Origin: DASTPP01 sp035762175
Lineage (GTDB): Bacteria > Myxococcota_A > Polyangia > Polyangiales > Polyangiaceae
Direction: 5' to 3'
DNA: 21,258 nucleotides
Assembly: GCA_035762175.1 (NCBI GenBank)
Contig: DASTPP010000099.1
Span: forward strand, 1-21,258
The notes under the pieces were generated by a model. The model worked only from the letters and a program-made list of their open reading frames with translations. It did not search any database and had not been told where the DNA came from. Of this stretch, positions 14,023 through 21,258 are shown in pieces; position 1 is the stretch's first letter; every line of letters starts with the position of its first letter. The position numbers and the translations under genes are program-made.

Positions 14023-15362
14023 TGCTCGCGCCGCAAGCGCCCGCCGACGTCGGCGCTCCCGTGGTCGCGCAGCGATTCGGGCATCGCGAGCGCCCGCCCG
14101 ACGCAGGCGCCGATCTCGTCGAACGAGCCGAGCCCGCACCAGAACACCCACCAGGCGCGCGACTTGACGAGGCCGTCGGCCTGCTGCGCGTACCAGGCGT
14201 TGATCGGGTTCGAGGCCCGGGCGCGCCAGAAGAAGGCCGGGGTCTCGGCCCGCAGCCGCCGCCAAATCGAGCCGCCGATGCCCTCGCCCTGCGCCTCGCT
14301 CGTCACGGCGAACTTGTCGAGGTAAGGCACGCCCCCCTCACTCGTCAGGATCGCCGTCGCCCGGTACGAGTCGGCGAGGTAGACGCGCAAGGGCCGCTTC
14401 TTCTCGAAGTACGCCGGGTCGAGCGCCCGGCCGAAGCAGGCCTCGAGCAGCGCCCGCAGCCGCGCCCGGTCGACGCCCTCGAAGCCCTCGTAGCGCCCCA
14501 CCCGCTCGCCGCGCCGCAAGAGGGTGCCGGCGCCGCCGTGGGTGAAGAGCTCTCGGGCCAGGTGCTCGGGCGAGGTGATCGACACCGACGAGGTCGGCGG
14601 CAGCTCTCCGAGCAACGCCGCGATCTCGTCGAGCCGCTGCCGCGCGCCGGCCGTCAGCCAGGGCTGCGCGACGAGCGCGGCGTAGTCTTCGGCGAGGTTG
14701 ACCGCCGAGACGACCGCGCCCTCACCGTCGAGGAGGCCGCCGGCCGCGCTCAAGAAGATGATCTTGTGGGGCGAGATGACGCGGGCGAGCGCGAGCGACG
14801 CCGCGTCGGCCGCCACGATGACGATCTGCCCCCGCGCCGTCTCGCCGAGCGGCGCCACGACCGGCAGGTGCCCCGCCCGCACCGTCGCCTCGAGCGCCCC
14901 GGCATGCACCCGCGCCACCGCCCCCTCGGACGCGTCGCCCCCGGCCGCCGCCTCGGCCTCGAACACGCCCGAGGTGAAGGGCCGCGCCCGCACGCCGAGC
15001 GCCTCGAGCGCCTCGACCAGGCGCAGGTTGAGCCGCAGGTGCGTGCGCCGCGCGAGATCGAGCGCGCCCGGCGGCACCCCCCGCGCCCCCGACGGCGGCG
15101 GCTCGAAGCCCCCCTCGGCGAGCGCCCGCGCGAGCGGCGAGCCGCCGCCGTGCACCACGACCGGGCAGAGCCCCACGCGGTGCAGGAACGCGAGCGACGA
15201 GGCGAGCGCGTCGAGCGGCCGGCCGAGCAGATCGCCCGAGACGCGCACCACGGCCGACCGCGGCCCGCCCTCGCCGGCGTAGTGCCGCAGGTACTGCTCG
15301 ACCTCCTTGCGGCTGCCGATGTTGGTCAGAAGCTTGACGATGACGTCGCGCGTCTCGCTCAT
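14016..15362 (-). CDS. argB: NAGS/K-type protein: amino-acid-kinase domain plus GNAT N-acetylglutamate synthase (no stop before argC)
   Basis: About 449 residues run up to the G8 tract, matching the size of Xanthomonas NAGS/K. The N-terminal amino-acid-kinase domain includes LCPVVVHGGGSPLARAL (65-81), RPFTSGVFEAEA (127-138) and SPHKIIFLSAAGGLLD (197-212). SSVSITSPEHLARELFTHGG follows (258-277). The C-terminal GNAT domain (about 285-430) has PYLDKFAVTSEAQGEGIGG, FFWRARASNPINAWYAQQ and WWVFWCGLGSFDEI, typical of the DUF619/NAGS type also found in fungal Arg5,6. It would make N-acetylglutamate and possibly phosphorylate it. However, the usual phosphate-contacting Lys near the first strand is Arg40, its GG is SG, and the later Lys region reads GARQRL. 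The kinase activity is therefore doubtful. The ATG overlaps the argE stop (ATGA). The end given is the G tract, not a stop. Confidence 0.85.
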
Positions 15363-16441
15363 GAAAGGGGCCCCTCGTGGCGCAAGAGTCGCGCGTAGGT
15401 TTCGGCCGCGCCCGCGAGCTCGTCGAGCCCGACCCACTCGCCCGGCGCGTGCGCCCGGCCGATGTCGCCCGGGCCGAAGACCATCGCCGCGTAGCCCGCC
15501 CGCGCGAAGAGCGCGGCTTCCGTCCAGAAGTCGACCGGCCCCCCGGCCGGCAGCCCGAGCGCCTCTGCCGCGCGGCGCGCCCGCCCGGCGAGCCCCGCGG
15601 CCCCGGCCGGCGGCAGCGGCGGCCCGACGAAGTTCGTCGCGAACGCCGCGCCCTCGCCGCCCGGCAGCGCCGCGAACTCGCCCAGCACCGCGGCCGGATC
15701 GACGCCGGGCGGCGGGCGCACGCCGAAGCGCACCCTCGCCTCGGCCGCCACGACGTTCGGCTTCTGCCCGCCCTCGACCACGCCCAGGTTGAAGCGCACG
15801 CCGCCGCGCCCCTCGGCCGCCTCGGCGTGCCCGAGCGCCCCGTGCGCCCAGCGCACCATCGCGTGCAGCGCGCTCTGGCCGGGCGAGGCCGCCGACGAGT
15901 GCCCCGCCACGCCCCGAAAGACCCCCGTCGCCGTGCCCACGCCCCGGTGCTCGACCACCGCCCGCAGCGAGGTCGGCTCGGCGACGACGACCGCCTCGAA
16001 GGGCAGCCCCCGCGCGCAAAATTCGGCCACGCAGCGGCCCTGCCCCGCCTCCTCGTCGGTCGTGAAGAGCAGGGCCACGTCGCGCGGCGCCGAGGCCTCG
16101 AGCGCCGCGAGCAGCGCCGCCGCCGCCCCCTTGACGTCGCAGGCCCCGAGCCCGATCGCGCGCCCGCCCTCGACGCGCAGCGCGAAGGGGTCGCCCTGCC
16201 AGCCCGGCGCCGCCGGCACGGTGTCGACGTGCACGTTGAAGAGCAAGCGCGGCCGCCCCCTCCGCGCGTAGACGCACACGCAGCCCTCGCCGAGATCGCT
16301 CACCTCGACCTCGAGCCCGGGGCGCAGCGCCTCGACGAGCCGCGCCACGAGCCCGCCCGGCCGTCGCGGCGGGTTCTGCGAGTCGCAGGCGACGAGCCAG
16401 CCGAGGTGCCCGAGCGCCCGCGCCCCGAGCTCAGTCGCCAT
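15359..16441 (-). CDS. argE: M20 deacetylase, N-acetylcitrulline/N-acetylornithine deacetylase
   Basis: This 360-residue M20 zinc hydrolase has NVHVDTVP with His71 and Asp73, GLGACDVKGA with Asp102, and TTDEEAG with Glu130 (general base) and Glu131 (ligand). AEPTS follows with Glu155, and a late His331 lies in GRAHAPGEWV. The dimerisation segment includes GVAGHSSAASPGQSALHAM. The family removes acetyl from N-acetylornithine. Beside an acetylornithine carbamoyltransferase, the likely substrate is N-acetylcitrulline, as in the Xanthomonas enzyme (ArgE'). That choice is inferred from the neighbours and not read from the active site. The start overlaps the argG stop by 11 bp, and the stop overlaps the NAGS/K start, so all three are probably translationally coupled. 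Confidence 0.88.
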   Translation of the reverse strand: MATELGARALGHLGWLVACDSQNPPRRPGGLVARLVEALRPGLEVEVSDLGEGCVCVYARRGRPRLLFNVHVDTVPAAPGWQGDPFALRVEGGRAIGLGACDVKGAAAALLAALEASAPRDVALLFTTDEEAGQGRCVAEFCARGLPFEAVVVAEPTSLRAVVEHRGVGTATGVFRGVAGHSSAASPGQSALHAMVRWAHGALGHAEAAEGRGGVRFNLGVVEGGQKPNVVAAEARVRFGVRPPPGVDPAAVLGEFAALPGGEGAAFATNFVGPPLPPAGAAGLAGRARRAAEALGLPAGGPVDFWTEAALFARAGYAAMVFGPGDIGRAHAPGEWVGLDELAGAAETYARLLRHEGPLS

Positions 16442-17642
16442 CGTCGCCCGGGGGGTTGAGGCGCGCCGAGAGCGTCGTGCTCTGCCCCAGTAGCCGGATG
16501 AACCCCTCGGCCTCGGCCGCGCCCCAGTCGGCCGACTGCGCGTAGACCGCCCCCGCGGCGCGCAAGATGTGCGGGCTCTCGACCTCGACCGCCGCGAGCG
16601 CGCCGCCCGCCGCCTCGATCGTCACCTCGCCCGTCACCGCGCGCTGCGAGCTCGCCAAGAAGCGCTCGAGATCGCGCTTGAGCGGCTCGTAGAAGAAGCC
16701 CCGGTAGACGAGCTCGACCCACTTCGAGGCGACGAGCGGCTTGAAGGCGTTCTGCTCGCGGCTCAAGACGGCCTCTTCGAGCGCCCGGTGCGCGGCGACG
16801 AGCCCCGCGAGGCCGGGCGCCTCGAAGACGATGCGGCCCTTGAGCCCCACCACCGTGTCGCCCGTGTAGATGCCGCGGCCGACGCCGTAGGCGCCGAGGG
16901 CGCGGTTCAGGCGCGCGAGCAGCTCGGGCCCGGCGAGCCGCTCGCCGTCGAGCGAGGCGGCGACGCCGCGCTCGAAGCCGAGGCGCAGGCGCAGGGGCGC
17001 CGAGGGCCAGCGCGCGGGCGGCGCCGTCAGGGCGTAGGTGCCCTCGCCCGGCGCGCGCCACTCGTCGATCTCGGCGCCCGACATCGTCACGCCGAGCAGG
17101 TTCTCGTTCACCGTGTAGCGCGACGACTTCTCGGGCACCTCGAAGCCCCGCTCGCGCAAGAACGCCGCCTCGTACGCCCGCACGGCCTTGTGCTCGCGCT
17201 GGATGTCGCGAATGGGCGCCACGATCTCGAAGTCGCCGAGCGCCCGCACCGACAGGTCGAAGCGCACCTGATCGTTGCCCATGCCCGTGCAGCCGTGGGC
17301 GAAGTAGCGCGTGCCGAGCGACCGGGCGAGCTCGAGCGACCGGCGCACGATGACGTAGCGGTCGGACACGAGCAGCGGGTACTGCCCCTGGTAGAGCTGC
17401 CCGCCCATCACGAGCGGCACCACCACCTCGCGCCAGACCTCGTCGCCGCCGTCGGCCGTCACGTGCTCGCGCGCCCCGAGCGCGCGCGCCCGCCGCTCGA
17501 TCGACGCGCGCTCGGCCGCGTCGACCCCGCCCGTGTCGACGAAGAGCGTGACGACCTCGAAGCCCTTCTCGCGCAGGTAGGGCACGCAGAAGCTCGTGTC
17601 GAGGCCGCCCGAGAACGCCAGCACCGCCGTCTTGTCTGCCAT
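16431..17642 (-). CDS. argG: Argininosuccinate synthase
   Basis: This 403-residue protein joins citrulline and aspartate with ATP. It shows the ATP-pyrophosphatase P-loop AFSGGLDTS (9-17) at the N-terminus and FAHGCTGMGNDQVRFD in the middle. IVAPIRDIQREHK, KSSRYTVNENLLGV and GRGIYTGDTVVGLKGRIVFE follow. All are standard for ArgG, and the length is normal. The ATG is preceded by AAGG and AAGAAGGG stretches. The gene lies 36 bp downstream of argF' and overlaps argE by 11 bp. Confidence 0.95.
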   Translation of the reverse strand: MADKTAVLAFSGGLDTSFCVPYLREKGFEVVTLFVDTGGVDAAERASIERRARALGAREHVTADGGDEVWREVVVPLVMGGQLYQGQYPLLVSDRYVIVRRSLELARSLGTRYFAHGCTGMGNDQVRFDLSVRALGDFEIVAPIRDIQREHKAVRAYEAAFLRERGFEVPEKSSRYTVNENLLGVTMSGAEIDEWRAPGEGTYALTAPPARWPSAPLRLRLGFERGVAASLDGERLAGPELLARLNRALGAYGVGRGIYTGDTVVGLKGRIVFEAPGLAGLVAAHRALEEAVLSREQNAFKPLVASKWVELVYRGFFYEPLKRDLERFLASSQRAVTGEVTIEAAGGALAAVEVESPHILRAAGAVYAQSADWGAAEAEGFIRLLGQSTTLSARLNPPGDDGD

Positions 17643-17678
17643 GGCCTTCGGCCCTTCTTTCTCGGCGCCGCGCGCCGC

Positions 17679-18680
17679 TCACGCCCCGCCGACGAGGCGG
17701 CACATCAGCGCCTTCTGCACGTGCAGGCGGTTCTCCGCCTCGTCGATGACGAGCGAGGCGGGCGAGCGCACCACCTCGTCGGTCGCCTTGACGTTGCGCC
17801 GCAAGGGCAGGCAGTGGCTGAACACCGCCCCGTCGGTCAGCGCCATCTTCGCCCCGTCGACGATGAAGTGCCGGTGCGCGTCGCGAATCGGCTTCTCGTC
17901 GGCCCAGCGCCCGAAGTACGGCAAGGCGCCCCAGCTCTTGGCGTAGACCACGTGCGCCCCCGCGTACGCCGCCGCGATATCGTGCGCGATCGTGACCGAG
18001 CGCCCGCCCTCGGCCGCCATCGCCCGCGCCGCGTCGAGGTAGCGCGCGTCGAGCGCGTACTCGGGCGTCGGGCAGAGCAGCGTGACGTCGAAGCCGAACT
18101 TGGCCGCGATGATGAGCGCCGAGTTGGCCACCGCGGTGTTGAGCGGCCGCGGGTGGTACGTCCACGTCAAGACGAACTTCTTGCCCTCGACGCGCCCCAG
18201 CCGGTCTTGCAGCGCCATCATCAGCGCGAGCTCTTGGCAGGGGTGCGTGATGGTCTCCAGGTTGATGACCGGCACCGTCGCGTGCCGGGCGAAGGCGCGA
18301 ATCACCAGGTCTTCGCGGTCTTCTTCCCAGGAGACGAACTTCGGAAAGGCGCGCACCGCGATGAGGTCGCAGTAGCGCGAGAGCACGCGCGCCACTTCTT
18401 CGACGTGCTCTTCGGCCTCGCCGTCCATCACCGTGCCCTCGCGGAACTCGATCGGCCAGGCGCCCTTGCCCGGCTCGAGCACCACCGCGTGCGCGCCGAG
18501 CTGAAAGGCGCCCACCTCGAAGGACGTGCGCGTGCGCAGCGAAGGGTTGAAGAAGACGAGCGCCACCGTCTTGCCCTCGAGCTCGCGCCGCCGGGCGCCG
18601 CCGCGCAGGGCGCGCGCGTCGTCGAGCAGCGCCTCGAGCTCGCCGCGGGACCAATCGAGGGTCGACAGAAAGTGGCGCAC
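17679..18680 (-). CDS. argF': N-acetylornithine carbamoyltransferase (AOTCase)
   Basis: This 333-residue protein starts at the GTG at 18680, 6 bases after a strong GGAGG; the open frame upstream is not needed. Carbamoyl-phosphate contacts are visible: SLRTRTS (47-53), ETITHPCQE and FSHCLPLRRN. It differs from ordinary ornithine carbamoyltransferase. As I remember the Xanthomonas AOTCase, it matches closely in HFLSTLDWSRGELEALL, WPIEFREGTVMDGEAEEH, FPKFVSWEEDRED and VLTWTYHPRPLNTAVANSAL. Its Glu90 falls at the position of Xanthomonas Glu92, which favours the acetyl over the succinyl substrate; the Bacteroides succinylornithine enzyme has Pro there. The product would be N-acetylcitrulline. It is the first gene of the operon. 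Confidence 0.88.
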   Translation of the reverse strand: MRHFLSTLDWSRGELEALLDDARALRGGARRRELEGKTVALVFFNPSLRTRTSFEVGAFQLGAHAVVLEPGKGAWPIEFREGTVMDGEAEEHVEEVARVLSRYCDLIAVRAFPKFVSWEEDREDLVIRAFARHATVPVINLETITHPCQELALMMALQDRLGRVEGKKFVLTWTYHPRPLNTAVANSALIIAAKFGFDVTLLCPTPEYALDARYLDAARAMAAEGGRSVTIAHDIAAAYAGAHVVYAKSWGALPYFGRWADEKPIRDAHRHFIVDGAKMALTDGAVFSHCLPLRRNVKATDEVVRSPASLVIDEAENRLHVQKALMCRLVGGA

Positions 18681-18829
18681 GTTCACCTCCGCAGGGGCCG
18701 ACGACGGGCCGGCGCAGTACCGGCAATTTCGCAGCGCGGCAAGAGCAACGACGCGGCGCAACAAACCATGCCGCCCCGCGCCCACGCCCCGCTTTACGGG
18801 CCTCGAGCGCGGGCGTAGCGTGGCGCCCG
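18681..18829. promoter_or_regulatory. Divergent intergenic region with the arginine operon leader
   Basis: This 149-bp spacer lies between argF' (minus) and the DUF1232 gene (plus). On the minus strand it has a strong GGAGG ribosome-binding site at 18686-18690. Its least GC-rich patches include GCGAAATTGCC and TGGTTTGTTGCG. A weak minus-strand pair TTGCCG, 17 bp, TACTGC can be drawn but matches the consensus poorly. A 5-bp inverted repeat (GCCGG 18708-18712 / CCGGC 18720-18724) lies in the putative leader and could be an operator or hairpin. No ArgR box was recognised. Confidence 0.4.
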
Positions 18830-19393
18830 ATGGCCGAAGCCGAACGCCCCTACCTCGCCACGTTCGCCCCTTGGCTCGCCTCGCTCGGCGAGGACGCGCG
18901 CGAGCTCGCGCGCTGCCTCGACAACCCGGCCGTGCCCGCGCCGGTGCGCATTCTCGTCGCGGGCGGCCTCAGCTACCTCTTGAAGTCGCTCGATCTCGTG
19001 CCCGACGGCGCGCAAGACATCGGCCTGCTCGACGACGCGTTCGTCTTGCGCATCGCCGCCTCGCTCGCCACCTTCACCCCCGGCGCCTGGGCCGACGCCG
19101 AGTTCGGCGCGCTCATTCGGCGCCTGGCGGCCGACGCCGAGGCGGTGCGCGCCTTCTTGGGGCCGGTCTACCCGCGCCTGGTCGAGTACACCCGGGCGCT
19201 CGCCAAGAGCATGGCCCGCGGGCGCCCCATCGCCGACCTGGTCGTCAACGACGAGGCCCGCCGGGGCTTCGTGGCCGACATCGACGCGTGGGCGTCGGTG
19301 TACGAGGCGCCCTCGCCGCCCCAGGACCCGATGGCGCTGCTCAAGCTGCGTTCGTTTCTCGAGACGCGCCTCGCCTCGTCGCCGGGCGCCTGA
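18830..19393 (+). CDS. DUF1232 (YkvA-like) family protein
   Basis: This 187-residue protein has a central motif (residues about 45-75) that reads AGGLSYLLKSLDLVPDG, then IGLLDDAFVLRIA. This matches the conserved core of DUF1232, with the Asp-x-x-Pro-Asp and Leu-Asp-Asp elements. Many family members are membrane-associated. Here the segment is only moderately hydrophobic, and no signal peptide is present. The flanking regions are helical and unremarkable. The molecular function of the family is not established. The gene is divergent from the arginine operon and convergent with the kinase gene downstream, 60 bp away. Confidence 0.72.
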   Translation: MAEAERPYLATFAPWLASLGEDARELARCLDNPAVPAPVRILVAGGLSYLLKSLDLVPDGAQDIGLLDDAFVLRIAASLATFTPGAWADAEFGALIRRLAADAEAVRAFLGPVYPRLVEYTRALAKSMARGRPIADLVVNDEARRGFVADIDAWASVYEAPSPPQDPMALLKLRSFLETRLASSPGA

Positions 19394-19453
19394 GCAGGGC
19401 GACCCGGCGGGGGCGCGGCCCCACACGGCGGAGGGGCGCCGGGGCCCGGGCGC

Positions 19454-21220
19454 TCAGGGGATCATCGGGTGCCGGCCGCTCTCGGGCGGCGGGGGCGGCC
19501 CGGGGTAGGCGCGGGCGGGCGGGCCCGGCGGGGCGTTCTGGCCCGAGGGCAGGCCGACCGAGTGCAAGAGCTCGGCGAAGAGGTCGCGGCACTCTTGGCG
19601 GCCCTTGAAGTGCTGCAAGAGCTGCGTGGTGACGTCGCTGAAGGTCTTCTCGAGCGTGACGCCCTCGCGCGTGCGCGCGGTGACCTTCTCGCGGCCGGCG
19701 GCCAGATCTTCTTCGAGCGCTTCGGCGTAGCGGGCGAGCTGCGCGCGCAGCTGCTCGATCTGGCGGCGCAGGTCGCGCGCGACGGCCTCGCGCGCGGCGC
19801 GCTTGCCCTCGCGCGCGGCGAGCTGCTCGCGCTTGGCCTCGACGAGGGCCTGGGCGGCGCCGGCGCGCTCGTAGACGGCGCGCGAGCCGGTGCCCTGGCG
19901 CTCGGACTGCTCGGCGTACGCGCGCGCCTGCGCCGCGTTGCGCTCGAGCACCGAGAGGTCTTGCCGCAGCCGGTCGACCTCTTCTTGGTCGGCCGACACC
20001 TCGCGCAGCACGCGCGACTCTTCGTGGGCCAGCTCTTCGACCTTGCGGCCGATCTCGGCGCGCAGCGCGCGGCCGCGGCGCTCGAGCTGCTCGAGCTTGC
20101 GGGTGTGGCTGGCGACCTCGCCCTCGAGGCGGTTGGCGCGGGCGGCCAAGTCCCAAGATTTGACGACGGCGCCCTGCAGCTCGGCCGGCGCGTTGTTGCC
20201 CGGGTAGACGCGCGAGAGCATGCGGGCGAAGAGCGCGGCGCGGCTCGCCCACTCGATGACGCCGGGCGACTGCGTCGGCGGCGGGGGCGGGGGCGCGGCG
20301 AGGGCCTCGGCGCCGTTCACGTCCCAGGCTTGGGAGGGCAGGCTGCGCTGCAGCGCCTTCAGCTCTTCTTGGAGGTGGTGCGCGTCCTGGTAGCGGCGGC
20401 GGGGCTCTTTCTCGAGCAGGCGCAGGCAGATCGCCTCGGCCACCGGGTGCACGTCGGAGCGGATCTGGCTCGGGCGCGTCGCCGGCGTCGAGCGCTGCAT
20501 CTCGAGCAGCGTCTCGCGGTCGCTGCTGCGGAAGGGCAGCTGCCCGGTGAGCATCTCGTAGAAGAGCACGCCGAGGGCGTACAGGTCGCTCTGGGCGCCG
20601 GCCTCTTCGCCGCGGGCCTGCTCGGGGCTCATGTACTCGGGCGTGCCGAAGACCGCGCCGCGGGGGGCGAGGCGCGGGTCGCGCGCCAGGGCGGCGAGCC
20701 CAAAATCGAGGATCTTGACGAAGTCTTTGCGGCCGCCCCGCGTCGTGAGCTGGATGTTGTCGCTCTTCAGATCGCGGTGCACGACGCCGAGGTCGTGGGC
20801 GCGGGCGAGCGCGGCGCACATCTGCTCGAGCACGTCGACCGAGCGCGACAGCGGCATCGGGCCCTTCGCCAGCTCGGCCGAGAGCGGCGTGCCGACGATG
20901 TACTCCATCACGAGGTACAGCTCGCCGTCTTCGGTCTCGCCGATGTCGTGGATGTCGATGATGTGCGCGTGGTCGACGCGGTTGGCGGCCCGGGCTTCGC
21001 GCAACATCCACGCCCTTAGATGCGTCTCGCCCCGCAGGTCGGGCCGGATCAGCTTGAGCGCCACGACCCGGTCGATGAGCACGTGGCGGGCGCGGTAGAC
21101 GACCCCCATACCCCCCTCGCCCAGGCGCGTTTCGAGCCGGTAGCGGCCGGCGATGACCTTGCCGATCATCGGGTCGGCGGAGGACGGGCGGGCGACGGCG
21201 ACTTTTTGCGATGACTCCAT
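19454..21220 (-). CDS. Ser/Thr protein kinase with C-terminal coiled coil
   Basis: This 588-residue protein has a complete Hanks kinase domain (about 25-295): LGEGGMGVVYRAR (33-45), Lys56 in VVALKLI, HRDLKSDN (148-155), DFG at 172-174, GTPEYMSPEQARG and SDLYALGVLFYEM. The usual HRDLKPEN is altered to KSDN, but the catalytic Asp150, Lys152 and Asn155 remain. A proline run (about 310-320) leads into a long charged coiled coil, about residues 355-520, of Glu/Arg/Ala heptads. A short helical domain (VTTQLLQHFKGRQECRDLFAELLHSVGLP) and a Pro/Gly tail follow. No membrane segment is present. The coiled coil suggests dimerisation or binding to a partner; there is no sensor domain. The start is the ATG at 21220. 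Only a weak GAGATAGAG purine stretch precedes it. Confidence 0.9.
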   Translation of the reverse strand: MESSQKVAVARPSSADPMIGKVIAGRYRLETRLGEGGMGVVYRARHVLIDRVVALKLIRPDLRGETHLRAWMLREARAANRVDHAHIIDIHDIGETEDGELYLVMEYIVGTPLSAELAKGPMPLSRSVDVLEQMCAALARAHDLGVVHRDLKSDNIQLTTRGGRKDFVKILDFGLAALARDPRLAPRGAVFGTPEYMSPEQARGEEAGAQSDLYALGVLFYEMLTGQLPFRSSDRETLLEMQRSTPATRPSQIRSDVHPVAEAICLRLLEKEPRRRYQDAHHLQEELKALQRSLPSQAWDVNGAEALAAPPPPPPTQSPGVIEWASRAALFARMLSRVYPGNNAPAELQGAVVKSWDLAARANRLEGEVASHTRKLEQLERRGRALRAEIGRKVEELAHEESRVLREVSADQEEVDRLRQDLSVLERNAAQARAYAEQSERQGTGSRAVYERAGAAQALVEAKREQLAAREGKRAAREAVARDLRRQIEQLRAQLARYAEALEEDLAAGREKVTARTREGVTLEKTFSDVTTQLLQHFKGRQECRDLFAELLHSVGLPSGQNAPPGPPARAYPGPPPPPESGRHPMIP

Positions 21221-21258
21221 CAGCTCTATCTCGCTAAAGCAGGCTTACGGTTGCCCGA

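Noticed and set aside
11730..16277. A single minus-strand open frame of 1515 residues across argE, NAGS/K, argC and argH
   Set aside because: Only the NAGS/K and argH segments of this frame look like protein; the rest are Arg/Ala-rich shadows of argE and argC caused by high GC.
18686..18785. Upstream N-terminal extension of argF' (35 extra residues)
   Set aside because: The family begins at xRHFLxTxDW, and GGAGG is ideally placed before the GTG at 18680.

Overview
The window is very GC-rich (well over 70% by eye) with almost exclusively G/C third codon positions. It carries three Hanks-type Ser/Thr protein kinases with unusual extra domains, three lipoprotein-signal proteins and a full arginine-synthesis operon. 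This combination points to a chromosomal segment of a myxobacterium-like member of the Myxococcota. That is an inference from style and gene families; no marker gene is present. No rRNA, tRNA, insertion sequence, phage or CRISPR element was seen.

Layout. (a) 1-974, plus: the tail of an unrecognised protein, then a lipoprotein/outer-membrane-like protein. (b) 1043-1702, minus: a nucleoside phosphorylase/nucleosidase family protein resembling futalosine hydrolase. (c) 1821-5579, plus: a tight unit of a lipoprotein, a MepK/DUF882-type murein peptidase and a helical-repeat kinase with a second, degenerate kinase-like domain. A deoxyhypusine-synthase-family gene follows at 5628-6923. (d) 6924-7294: a repeat-filled gap containing an 18-bp tandem array. 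(e) 7295-11690, plus: a FliJ/SctO-like coiled-coil protein, a lipoprotein Slt-type lytic transglycosylase and a kinase with a C-terminal membrane anchor. (f) 11730-18680, minus: the arginine operon in transcription order argF' (acetylornithine carbamoyltransferase), argG, argE, NAGS/K-type argB, argC, argH. (g) 18830-19393, plus: a DUF1232 protein. (h) 19454-21220, minus: a kinase with a long coiled coil.

The arginine genes fit together as the acetylated route known from Xanthomonas. The transcarbamylase looks specific for N-acetylornithine, so the M20 deacetylase would act on N-acetylcitrulline before ArgG and ArgH finish the pathway. The most striking feature is the junction between the NAGS/K gene and argC. 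The upstream reading frame has no stop before argC, and a run of eight G sits exactly at the join. One base fewer would fuse the two into a NAGS/K-ArgC protein with the domain order of the fungal ARG5,6 polyprotein. The kinase-like half of that protein also appears to have lost catalytic residues.

The envelope theme (lipoproteins, murein peptidase, lytic transglycosylase) is mixed with Ser/Thr kinase signalling in regions (c) and (e). Two short duplications of gene 3' ends and the 18-bp array suggest replication-slippage activity in the spacers.
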